Source: Isoetes taiwanensis (Eukaryota; Streptophyta; Lycopodiopsida; Isoetales; Isoetaceae). Taken from it: 64,000 nt of DNA. Every line of letters begins with the position of its first letter. The first letter of the stretch is position 1. Shown here in pieces: positions 48,470 through 58,605 of this stretch. The notes beneath the pieces were generated by a model, which was given only the letters and a program-made list of their open reading frames with translations, was not told where the DNA came from and did no database searches. Location: NCBI GenBank assembly GCA_021234155.1, contig JAJEKV010000002.1, forward strand, positions 21,355,726 to 21,419,725, in the 5' to 3' direction. A program made the translations under genes and the position numbers.

Positions 48470-50580
48470 TAAATACTAAGGGTATAAATACTTGGTGTAT
48501 TTATACCCATGGTATGTGATTCCAAGCCATACTCATACATTGTCCAGATAAACCAATAGTTTGTGTCCAGATAAACCAATAGTTTGTGTCCAGATAAACC
48601 AATGGGGTAAACATTGGAATTGAGTATAAATACTAAGGGTATAAATACTTTGTATATTTATACCCATGGTATGTGATTCGAAGCCCTATTCATACATTGT
48701 CCAGATAAACCACTAGTTTGTGTCCAGATAAACCAATAATTTGTGCCCAGATAAACCATGGGGGTGGACAATGGAATTGGGTATAAATACTAAGGGTATA
48801 AATACTATTTATACCCATGGTATGTCATTCCAAGCCATACTCATACATTGTCCAGATAAACCAATAGTTTGTGTCCAGATAAACCAATAGTTTGTGTCCA
48901 GATAAACCAATAGTTTGTGTCTAGATAAACCATTGGGGTGGACAATGGAATTGGGTATAAATATTAAGGGTATAAATACTTGGTGTATTTATACTCATGG
49001 TATGTGATTCCAAGCCATACTCATACATTGTCCAGATAAACCACTAGTTTGTGTCCAGATAAACCAATAGTTTGTGTCCAGATAAACCAATGGGGTAGAC
49101 ATTGGAATTGAGTATAAATACTAAGGGTATAAATACTTGGTGTATTTATACCCATGGTATGTGATTCGAAGCCCTATTCATACATTGTCCAGATAAACCA
49201 CTAGTTTGTGTCCAGATAAACCAATGGGGTAGACATTGGAATTGAGTATAAATACTAAGGGTATAAATACTTGGTGTATTTATACCCATGGTATGTGATT
49301 CAAAGCCATACTCATACATTGTCCAGATAAACCAATAGTTTGTGTCCAGATAAACCAATGGGGTAGACATTGGAATTGAGTATAAATACTAAGGGTATAC
49401 ATACTTTGTGTATTTATACCCATGGTATGTGATTCGAAGCCCTATTCATACATTGTCCAGATAAACCACTAGTTTGTGTCCAGATAAACCAATAGTTTGT
49501 GTCCAGATAAACCATGGGGGTGGACAATGGAATTGGGTATAAATACTAAGGGTATAAATACTTGGTGTATTTATACCCATGGTATGTCATTCAAGCCATA
49601 CTCATACATTGTCGGATAAACCAATAGTTTGTGTCCAGATAAACCAATAGTTTGTGTCCAGATAAACCATGGGGGTGGACAATGGAATTGGGTATAAATA
49701 CTAAGAGTATAAATACTTGGTGTATTTATACCCATGGTATGTCATTCCAAGCCATACTCATACATTGTCCAGATAAACCAATAGTTTGTGTCCAGATAAA
49801 CCAATAGTTTGTGTCCAGATAAACCATTGGGGTGGACAATGGAATTGGGTTTAAATACTAAGGGTATAAATACTTGGTGTATTTATACCCATGGTATGTG
49901 ATTCCAAGCCATACTCATACATTGTCCAGATAAACCACTAGTTTGTGTCCAGATAAACCAATAGTTTGTGTCCAGATAAACCAATGGGGTAGACATTGGA
50001 ATTGAGTATAAATACTAAGGGTATAAATACTTGGTGTATTTATACCCATGGTATGTGATTCCAAGCCTATTCATGCATTGTCCAGATAAACCACTAGTTT
50101 GTGTCCAGATAAACCAATAGTTTGTGTCCAGATAAACCATTGGGGTGGACAATGGAATTGGGTATAAATACTAAGGGTATAAATACTTGGTGTATTTATA
50201 CCCATGGTATGTGATTCCAAGCCATACTCATAAATTGTCGGATAAACCAATAGTTTGTGTCCAGATAAACCACTAGTTTGTGTCCAGATAAACCAATAGT
50301 TTGTGTCCAGATAAACCAATGGGGTAGACATTGGAATTGAGTATAAATACTAAGGTTATAAATACTTTGTATATTTATACCCATGGTATGTGATTCGAAG
50401 CCCTATTCATACATTGTCCAGATAAACCAATAGTTTGTGTCCAGATAAACCAATAGTTTGTGTCCAGATAAACCATTGGGGTGGACAATGGAATTGGGTT
50501 TAAATACTAAGGGTATAAATACTTGGTGTATTTATACCCATGGTATGTGATTCCAAGCCATACTCATAAATTGTCTGGGT
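48470..50580 (-). repeat. Satellite array, minus orientation, right of Helitron
   Basis: About thirteen units, 126-176 bp apart, marked by GACAATGGAATTGGGTAT or GACATTGGAATTGAGTAT. Each has two to four TGTCCAGATAAACC motifs and the GGGTATAAATAC / GTATTTATACCC hairpin block. It continues the 40566-41275 array. Units alternate between two sequence types, suggesting higher-order amplification. Confidence 0.9.
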
Positions 50581-50587
50581 TAACCAT

Positions 50588-50683
50588 TATAAACTTTTTT
50601 ATAACAGAAACATGAGATTTTTTTATAACAGAAACATGGAACTTTTTTATAACAGAAACATGAGACTTTTTTATAACAGAAAC
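50588..50683. repeat. 24-bp tandem repeat after the accessory gene
   Basis: TTTTTTATAACAGAAACATG with small variations occurs four times immediately 3' of the accessory gene stop. A mirror version lies at about 34893-34970. Confidence 0.85.
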
Positions 50684-50684
50684 G

Positions 50685-51416
50685 TCAGCCTATGATGGTA
50701 TGCCTAGGAAATGCATGGCCAATGTATCCTGCCGAGTCTTCTGAGTCATCATCCGAGGACATGTCACTAACAACGTGAACATTCTTTACCCTCTTTGGTT
50801 CGGGGTCTCTGCTGGTGCTGGTGCTCTCTGAATCAACATCAAGCACTGTTGCCATGCCTTCTGCCCGGACGTCCTCAACAGTTACATCTGGCACACCGCA
50901 TGGTAGTCTCCACATCATGTCATCGAAGAAATCGCATAGGGTTGGATCAGACCCCTCTAGGACTTCCCTGATCAGAACCTTCTTTCGCTGCCTCCGTGCA
51001 GCATACATTTCCTCGAAGCAGGCTTTTAGGGTGTTGCTTTCCCAGACAACGTCCGTAACTAGCAAATACTTCAAAGCCTTGCCCTGGATAATAGACCTCT
51101 TCAATTCAGCCAGCAATGCCCTATCGGTTGGCCTGTTAAGGTCAGTGTTGAGAGGCTTAGGAGTCTCTCTGAATTCCCCATTCTCCACGGTCTCTGCATG
51201 AACCATGAGGGGATCATGAAAAGATTAATATGAAAGTAGAACATGAATATGAAGGAAGACAAGAACATGCTTACTTTTGAACGTTTTGATGCTGTTAGGA
51301 TGGGCGAGATCTAGCCCCACATCCTCCTGAATTTCATTCAAGTGGACGAGAATATCCTCAAGACTGTGGGCATTGATGGCACTGCTCTCACGAAGCTGTT
51401 GTCGGGTCCTCACCAT
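50685..51416 (-). CDS. Two-exon accessory gene of the giant MULE, unknown function
   Basis: Exon 1 is 51416-51275 and exon 2 is 51193-50685. The 81-bp intron has GTAAGC and TTCATGCAG borders, and the junction keeps phase (TFK to KTVENG). The product is 216 residues: N-terminus MVRTRQQLRESSAINAHSLE, a helical, charged middle (ELKRSIIQGKALKYLLVTD, EEMYAARRQRKKVLIREVLE), DDMMWRLPCGVPDVTVEDVR, and an acidic Ser/Asp-rich tail (MSSDDDSEDSAGYIGH). No known domain is recognised. It is the only protein gene in the element without visible damage, has a TATA-like sequence upstream, and lies between the right terminal repeat and the satellite. By position it recalls accessory genes such as mudrB or VANDAL vanC, but no homology to either is claimed. 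Confidence 0.75.
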
Positions 51417-51507
51417 CTGTCACTTGGCTTGAACAGTAAGCAAAGGAACTCGACTGCTACTGAACTCAACTGCAACCAACTAACTTTCTACCAAGAACAA
51501 CTAAGGC

Positions 51508-51520
51508 AAGGGTATATATA
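51508..51520 (-). promoter_or_regulatory. Likely TATA box of the accessory gene
   Basis: The minus strand reads AAGCTATATATACCCT about 95-105 bases upstream of the ATG at 51416, a good position and sequence for a TATA box. Confidence 0.55.
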
Positions 51521-51755
51521 GCTTGAAGGCTAGAAAGAACCGTTAGAAAGAACCGTTGGTTTAAATATTCCCTTCTATGCTTGTCCAGGTTAACCACTAG
51601 AGTGGGTGTATTGAAGTAGCTTTGAAATTCAAATACAACGTTCTTTTGATATTTAAATTCACATCGGGAAGGGATTAGTTTTGAAAATGAAATAAATGGC
51701 AATTATTGATTATTTAAATTGAAATGGGGAGGGGAAGTACAACGGAACAACGTTT

Positions 51756-52127
51756 TGGGGGCAGGAACGGTCGGGCGCGCGGATCCGGAACGGGGCAACG
51801 GGCTTTCTTTTGGGACGCCATGAAATCTTAGGAAAACCTTTGTGAAAAGCGTACAAAAACACAAAAAAAAACCCCTGTTATTATGCTACATATTAATGCT
51901 TGTCAGCCCGTGGTACTCTGGTCTTGTGTCAGTAGGAGCAGTAATGATTAATGGTCTTGCCTGTCTGGATAAACCACCGGGCTGGGGTCATGGATGCCCA
52001 AGCGGATGGCCATCGCGGGCGCATGGATGGGCGGATGGCTACGGGATGGGGGGCGATGGGATGTCCGGAAAAACCACCGGAAAAATGTCCGGATAAACCG
52101 TATCCCGTTGTAGATATACGGGCACCC
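51756..52127 (-). repeat. Right terminal inverted repeat of the giant MULE
   Basis: 51894-52127 mirrors 29890-30125. 51756-51820 also matches (GGGCAACGGGCTTTCTTTTGGG), with extra sequence between the two blocks. Motif copies TGTCTGGATAAACC (51962), TGTCCGGAAAAACC (52062) and TGTCCGGATAAACC (52086) point inward. Confidence 0.9.
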
Positions 52128-52136
52128 AGTTACTCC
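52128..52136. other. 9-bp target duplication AGTTACTCC (right)
   Basis: Identical to 29881-29889 and directly after GGGCACCC of the right terminal repeat. Confidence 0.9.
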
Positions 52137-52985
52137 TGCCTAGAGACTGGAGCATAACTTTATTGTTGTGGATCTAGGTATGCAAGAGCTACAGGCAGTT
52201 GCCACCCCCAGTGAAAGGGCACAAACAGTTCCAACAAGAGTTGAGCTCCCGACTCCAAGGGGGAGGGTCCACACCACAAGCTGCGACTGCCTCATATGCT
52301 AAAATACCCGTGCGCTACCAGCCCAAGCAACAAATGCGGCTCCATCACGATGGCCAGTGTCGCCACATCCCCAGTGCAGACCATAGGTTGCACCTCATAG
52401 ACATCAACCAACACCTACGGAGGTAGTCAATACCGCTCCAAGGGTAAGAGATCAACAAGTCCGCGGCCTACCGGAGGAAGCAGGGAAGCACCTCATTAAC
52501 CGGCTCCAGACTCTAGTTCTCTCTCGTTTGACGTTTTATACACTTATATTCATTGTTAGGGCAAGATGATTTGGTATTCCACATCCTAACCACCCACCTA
52601 TTGTCACATTTATAGTCACAGACGTATTGGTACAAGGAGCTATATTGCGTCAGGGCAAGCAGTTGAAGGGGACCTCCCTATATCTTGACCAGGATCACAA
52701 ATCCCACAAGCAAGGATATTTTAGCTGACAAATGCTAAGGTTGCAGAGGCACTATATCATGCTGCTGCAACCCCTCGAAGTCCTTCTGGAGAAAATGCTA
52801 CAGAAGTTGTTGTTGTTGCTCCTCTGAATACCGCATCCCACACCGCCCCTGTTGTTAGTGCTCCTACTCTGTTAGCTCTCCCCGCTCTGCCTGTTCATCC
52901 TCCTTCACCTGCTTCTAATCAAGCACCGCATGTCCCCCTCCCCACACGATGACTTGCCAAGGCATCGATGTCCACAAGTAGAAAT
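52137..52985. other. Unassigned DNA right of the giant MULE
   Basis: Short Pro/Ser-rich frames only (for example around 52850-52950). Given the LINE endonuclease that follows, part of this may be LINE 5' sequence. No clear boundary is visible. Confidence 0.4.
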
Positions 52986-53265
52986 TGTGTCTCCATGTAG
53001 TCTCTTGGAATTGTTGGGGCTTCTCTAGTAGAGAAGAGATAGTCTCAACTCCATTGCCACAGATATTGATCTCATCTTCCTTAGACATGGGACATGCAAG
53101 GCATAGGCTACCAGACCTGCCAAACTATTAGCATTACCCAGAATTCAAAAACTGCACTGGAGGACATGGGATAATCACCAGACAGCCTTGGCATACTACT
53201 ACATTCGCTTAGATGTAGATAGGCTAGATCCCAACAAATACTCATGTACCTCCTCAACTAGGGCC
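52986..53265 (+). mobile_element. LINE endonuclease fragment
   Basis: Across frames the translation reads VVSWNCWGFSSRE, TDIDLIFL, and YYPEFKNCTGGHGIIT-like. This is the N-terminal APE-type endonuclease pattern (SWN, then the acidic strand, then a GGHGG segment) of non-LTR elements. Frames are broken by indels. It could belong to the same family as the RT fragments at 5.5, 17.5 and 19.5 kb. Confidence 0.55.
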
Positions 53266-54100
53266 TGCATGTCGGCTAGGAATTGCTGAGAGACTTTGAC
53301 TTTTGATATAGGGTTATGCACGTGTCTGGAGTAAGACATTGGTAACACAGTTGATTCTGAAGGGATATATTCACGAAGACTCCTGCTTTGTGCTATTGTA
53401 GGTGAACTTTACCAAATGTATATAGTCCATCCACTTAGATTGCTTATTCCAGACGTAATTTCTTAACATATCCTCCTTTATGCGGTTGGTGCATTCTGTT
53501 TGACTATCTGCCTATGGATGATAAGTTTTATTTGTCAAAAGCTAAGGCTATAATACCTGAAACTCATACTCTTAAAAAAAAATCCATCCCCAGCATTCTA
53601 GAGTATTCTTTGTGTATTTATTGCGTATTTTCTCTTGTTTTTGCATAAGTTCATGACATAAGTCTGTATTGATAACTTTTTTTATTCCAACCTATAGAAA
53701 GTTTGGACTGCTGGACACTTATGACCATGGGGATCATAGTGGGGTTTGAAAGCCAAAGCAATTTTTTAGAAATCACATTTGTTCCTCTTCATGCCATTTG
53801 TTTCCGCATACCCCTTCCACCAAATGCGAGCGGGTCGATAAGGTTAGTGGTAGCAAATTTCTCGGCATCATTATCAGTTATTCTGTAAGGGGATGTCAAA
53901 CTCATATATCTCATCCAACCAGGACTCGGTATCCATTTCAGATCGGTTCTTACCACAGAACAATGCGAACTTTCAATTCTTTCAAATTCCAGTCATTGTT
54001 GAAACACCCATTTTTTGGTAATCTTTCTTACTAAAATTCTCAAGTTTAGTTTTAGAGTTTGAGGAGTCGATACAATCAGAACTGGAGTTGGAACTTTGAG
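53266..54100. other. Unassigned intergenic DNA
   Basis: No supported gene or repeat boundary. Confidence 0.5.
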
Positions 54101-54102
54101 TG

Positions 54103-54365
54103 TGTCACATCCCGGGGATACCACTTAGTGTATAAGGGATACGCCATGTGCGAGGAAGGGGTCATAAAAAACCCCTTCGTATACGCTTTTTTTAAGGTCT
54201 AAAAAATCCCTTTCCGTATGAAATACATCACTAGAGATTGGATTTTTTAAGGTCTAAAGAACCCCTTCTCGTACGTATTCGTACGTTTTAGGTTAAAAAA
54301 AACCCCTTATCGTCCACTTACATGGTATATACGGCCTACACTATGTGAATCCCCCGGGTGTCACA
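54103..54365. mobile_element. Palindromic MITE-like element
   Basis: Left TGTCACATCCCGGGGATACCAC and right GTGAATCCCCCGGGTGTCACA pair imperfectly. Pairing continues inward (TAGTGTA, CCATGT, AAGGGG). The interior has three RAACCCCTT-type motifs. It is about 263 bp and non-coding. No flanking duplication was resolved. Confidence 0.55.
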
Positions 54366-55350
54366 TTTGCTTAGCACGTCCCCGTTTTAAGTCATCCCTT
54401 CCAGGTACATGTGGTATTGGCATCTTGTTGATTATCCCTAGTCGTTATGGTAGGCCCATACTCTTGAACCATAGCTGACTTGTTAATTTTCAAAATATAG
54501 GTTTGGAGGTCCGCCATTTGCCTCTTTATAATTATCAATTTCTATTTTGGGTTTAAGGCATACAAGAAGGCACACAAGGTCGATTAAGGCGGTTCATAGA
54601 ACATTGTATATCATATCTGTATAGAAAAAAGGATTGGTTATAGATGATAATTGCATATGGAGTTACTTAAATTTATATTAACAAAACATACACAATCACC
54701 ATCTTTATATCTAACATTAAGTTAAAATCCAAATATTTATGTTACTAAAAAGGAATTGCCAACTATGGCTACTTATTATTCATCTGTCGTGTCGTATGGG
54801 AAATGAAATTATAACAAAGTTAAGGATCATCTCAAGAGCTTGGCCTTGCTTCATCATGTTGAGGAGGAGGAATTTCAGACTTCTTTTGATGCCGAAGAAG
54901 GATGAATTTGGGTTGCAGTTGCCAAGGCTATGGCAGGTGTAAAAGAGGTGGGTAATGGTGCCGCTACTACCATCTTCATACCCAGCCACGCAGCTACAAC
55001 CAAAGCAAGGTCTCGTAGAACCAAGATAATGGCAACCTGTTGGCTATGGATTTTCTTGTATCCTGCCACTGCCGATAAAGCTCTCAGCACCCACCACAAT
55101 GCCGTTGCTTATGCAGCCAAGTCCTTGGCAATAAAAAGTACCTGCCCTTCTTTAAAGGCAGAGAGAAAAAACTGGATTAGATGATTACCCAACGCAACTG
55201 CCCATGGCGAGGTAGTGGTAGCTATCTCCTTTCCGAGATCAATGGCTAATTCCTCTTCCTTAGCTTCTTGCGCTTTCTCTCTCATATGCTCCAGATTTTC
55301 GTCAATGCTTCCCCTTCCATGACCTATTGGTCTCCGTGGACGTTAAAACA
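54366..55350. other. Unassigned DNA, possibly LINE- or SINE-derived at its end
   Basis: The last bases (CCTATTGGTCTCCGTGGACGTTAAAACA) resemble the 3' end of LINE copy 2 (TTTGTTGGTCTCAATGGACG then ATAAAAAACT), followed likewise by a simple repeat. The upstream sequence is not recognisable as LINE coding. Confidence 0.35.
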
Positions 55351-55448
55351 TCTATTCTATTCTATTCTATTCTATTCTATTCTATTCTATTCTATTCTAT
55401 TCTATTCTATTCTATTCTATTCTATTCTATTCTATTCTATTCTATTCT
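55351..55448. repeat. (TCTAT)n microsatellite
   Basis: About nineteen to twenty near-perfect TCTAT units directly follow a LINE-like 3' end. The open frame across it is an artefact of the repeat. Confidence 0.95.
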
Positions 55449-56067
55449 TCCGGTTCTATGGAAATATCAATCTTGTTGATATTTAGGACATGGGGACCCA
55501 TGAAAGTAAAAGCTTCCTCCGGTGGTACAAAGGGGAGGCCTCTATATCATAATCTCTCACAATTATTCTAGAAGAGTATGTATTAGATTGGATCTAACTT
55601 CTCCTGCTTGTAATGCAATGCCTGCTGAACTAGTGGCCGCAACTTAGGGCCAGAAAAATCAATGAAATCATGGATACAGTACTCGGCCGTGTCATAAAGA
55701 ACATTAGGCTTGGTGTGTCAAACTTATGACTCGATACATCTCCATAATTTCATCCAGCAATAGATAATCCTGCCCATCGACATAGACTGGTGGCAATCTA
55801 ACTAAACCTTTTAGCTTGTACCTCTGGCTTCGACAGACAAGCATTTCATCTACCAATTGCCTCCATCATTCGTAGTCATCTTTGCTTATATGCTCATCTT
55901 CCTCTTGAGTGTAAGGTGGAAGGATCTTCCCTTTCTCCTCCTCTATATCCTCATCCTCTACATATTGACCCATTAAAACAGCAAGTGCAAAAATGACCTC
56001 AAAGAAGGTTCTAGTGCCCTGCTCCAAAATAGGCAACTCCTTACCCCTACGACGGATGCCATAGGTT
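55449..56067. other. Unassigned intergenic DNA
   Basis: No supported gene or repeat boundary. Confidence 0.5.
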
Positions 56068-56076
56068 ACATTATAG

Positions 56077-56980
56077 AGAAAATTTTAAAAATGCCCTTGT
56101 ATTTTTACTTATTTGTCAAAATACCCGTTTATTTCTAATATTTGTGAAAATGCCCCTATTTTACACCTGTCTCGTTTCTTGTAACCGAGAGCTATGGCCT
56201 TGCATGCAAACTACCTGCACAGAAGTGCTGATAGCTGCCAAATCATTCTCCACCATTTCCCCTTCATGTTCTTCTTCGTAGAATCGCCACAGCTCTGATG
56301 GCTATTGCTTTGGATTTACTCCCCGTTTAAACAAAGCAGATATGGCGTCCTTTTGCCATCTTAGACTAGCCACTCTTAAGAAGCTCAACAATACTGGAAA
56401 ATTTTCTTCCATTGCCCCAATGATCAACTAGTTCTGCTCCAAAACAAAGAGACTAAATATTGTTGCACATCAAATGTATTTTTTGTTGTAGATCCTGCCT
56501 CTAGACAAAGCCTCTAGCATGAGACTCCCAGCAAAAGAAAAAGTCGATTCTGTCCATTATAGCTCGGGCTTCTAAGGATCTGTAGCATGCAGCCATTCAA
56601 TAAAGCTTTGCAATAGATTTTCAAAAAACACAAAAATTGCCACCGTAGTCAAGCTTCTTACCGCTAGATTTGTCCACCTTGTCCACCGTAGAAAGAGAGA
56701 GAGATGCGTGCATAATTGTTCAATGTAAAACAGATCCGGCTTTTTATAGTCTCTGAGTGCCCAAGAAAATGTGCCAAAATGATTTCAAATCATTGATGGA
56801 GTGTAGACGATGCTAGAATAGTGATTCGAATTGGCGATGCAGCAAAATTGATACCAAAATACCCAAGAGCCTTGTTCCCGTAGCTGTTGTTGGTCGTAGG
56901 GGCAAATTAACAATATTTGAATATACAAGGGCATTTTGGCAATTACCCCAAATTACAAGGGCATTTTGGCAATTATCCCT
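56077..56980. mobile_element. MULE-type MITE, about 0.9 kb
   Basis: Left AGAAAATTTTAAAAATGCCCTTGTA and right (reverse) AGGGATAATTGCCAAAATGCCC are related inverted termini. Additional AAAATGCCC motifs repeat near both ends (56130-56155; 56925-56945). Flanks ACATTATAG (56068-56076) and ACATTATAT (56981-56989) form an 8-9 bp duplication, as in the Mutator superfamily. No transposase is present. Confidence 0.6.
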
Positions 56981-56989
56981 ACATTATAT

Positions 56990-58600
56990 ATTGCCCGATC
57001 ATCACCCAACATTTAATTTAGAAGGGTGTGCAGTAACTACAATAGCAGGGTTGCCAAAGAGGGAGCAATAAGGTGTCATCTACTGGGTAAGGTGTTAAAC
57101 AAGTAGCATAACCTAGGTTAACATACATGTTGGAGACGAGGTCCACTTCTTGCAACAAGTAATGGTCAAGAAGGTTGAAAGGAACTTGTCGATTCCAAAG
57201 CTCGTCATCAAGATACCACTGGAGGCGTTTCAACCTTCCAAGCCATGCCATCATCTGTCACTTTATAATTGTAAAGGCTGGGAGGGAAGAGTTCAGGGGA
57301 TCTCTATCCAAGAAAAATCCCTAGTGCCGTTGTCAAAAGAGTTCTATGGTATATGGTAGCACTCTTCCTCGAAGATGCGCTCATCGTCCCTGAGGTAGAT
57401 ATATTCTCTCCCTCGGCTTCACCATTTGCTACTTCATGGGTGTCGGTGTGAACTACCGGCTCCATAACCCTTTGAGCCTCACTTAGAATGATCTTAGAAG
57501 GGTAGGTGCCTTCGGACTCTGGGGATATAAACCTACAAAGGGTTTGGGTCTCATTCACTTGGTTTGCTAGAATATAGCTAGCCTCTCTTGCGTTGAGGTT
57601 GTGAAGGAACTGGACATTCAAATGGAAGATGGGATATGCAAAGCAAGGTTGGACGTAAATTTGTTAGCAAGATGATTTGAGTATGTCTTAATCTTATCAA
57701 AGGGCTTGGCCAAATTCATTCGTATGAGAGCAAGAACTTGGTCACACACAACACGTGCTAGGGTTCTTGGTTGACTTGTTGCCAGCCATAGTCCTGGAGA
57801 GAGAGAGGTAGCACAAGAAAATTTAGTGTTTATGCAAGCTCTGGCTATGATGGAAGTCCAACAAGCGGCGACTGTGATGGATGGCTTAGGGCACCCAGAA
57901 AAAAAAAAAAAACCCTAAAAAAATTAACGCCAAGTACCTTTAATAACTTTTAAGTCCAAAAAAAAAAAAAACCAAATTTTTAGCACTTTTACTCAAATGC
58001 CAGTCCAGGGTTTCGAGCACTTGGAGGTTATCCATGTTGGAGCTAACTGGTTTTTTTCACTCGATGGATGACGTTTGAACCATTGGATCACATCTTCGTC
58101 CATGAAAATTCAAGAAAATACAAAATCCGGTATCTTCCATATGGCTGCTTTCGTCTACCCGCCTCTATTGCATTTCGAGCTAGGGAGTCTGAATGAATAC
58201 TGTGGAGCCTTAGCATGGCTATAATAATAATAATATTGTAATTTTGAAACATTTAAGGGCAACGTGGTACTTTTCTTACATATAAAATTATATCGAACTT
58301 TCGGGGTTCCAAAATGCAACAAAAAAATTCCAAAATGTTGACATTTGGAACCGGAAGTTTTTCCGGGTGAAGCAAGTTTCCTCCCGCTGGGGTTATCGCC
58401 ATGCTTCCTTTTTTTCTCTGTCTTTGAAATTAGGGCTCGGGAAAAGGACGCTTTGCAATTTTTTCCTTCTGTCCTTGAAGTGTTAGATTTGGACGATTCT
58501 GTACGATACCTAGACGAGCTATTTCATGCTTCAATCTGACGTTTTGAGCTTGTATATATATACTAATAATAAGGATATTGGAGTAGTTGTCCCTTAAGAA
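56990..58600. other. Unassigned DNA upstream of the NTPase gene
   Basis: No recognised gene. A minus-strand frame at 57304-57621 is open but has no known motif. Two poly(A) runs (57898-57912, 57959-57972) and an ATA-rich patch occur. The promoter of the NTPase gene presumably lies in the last few hundred bases; a TATATATA lies near 58552-58561. Confidence 0.4.
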
Positions 58601-58605
58601 ACAAA

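Larger units (their letters stand above)
29890..52127. mobile_element. Giant Mutator-like element (MULE), 22.2 kb
   Basis: It is bounded by inverted terminal repeats of about 235 bp (GGGCGCCCGTATATC... and ...GATATACGGGCACCC) and a perfect 9-bp target duplication. From left it contains a decayed MULE/SWIM transposase (plus), a satellite array in plus orientation, a mirrored gene fragment, a hexamer tract, an unknown zinc-ribbon-like ORF, a Ulp1-like protease gene (minus), a decayed unknown gene (minus), the satellite in minus orientation, and a small two-exon accessory gene (minus). A 7.2-kb Helitron and a 1.2-kb hAT element inserted later; without them the element is about 13.9 kb. The transposase is broken, so this copy is probably no longer autonomous. 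Confidence 0.9.

Noticed and set aside
33171-50580. CRISPR-like repeats
   Set aside because: Units are contiguous satellites with no unique spacers, in a eukaryotic genome.
55268-55486. ORF with a repeating SILFY peptide
   Set aside because: Produced by the (TCTAT)n microsatellite.
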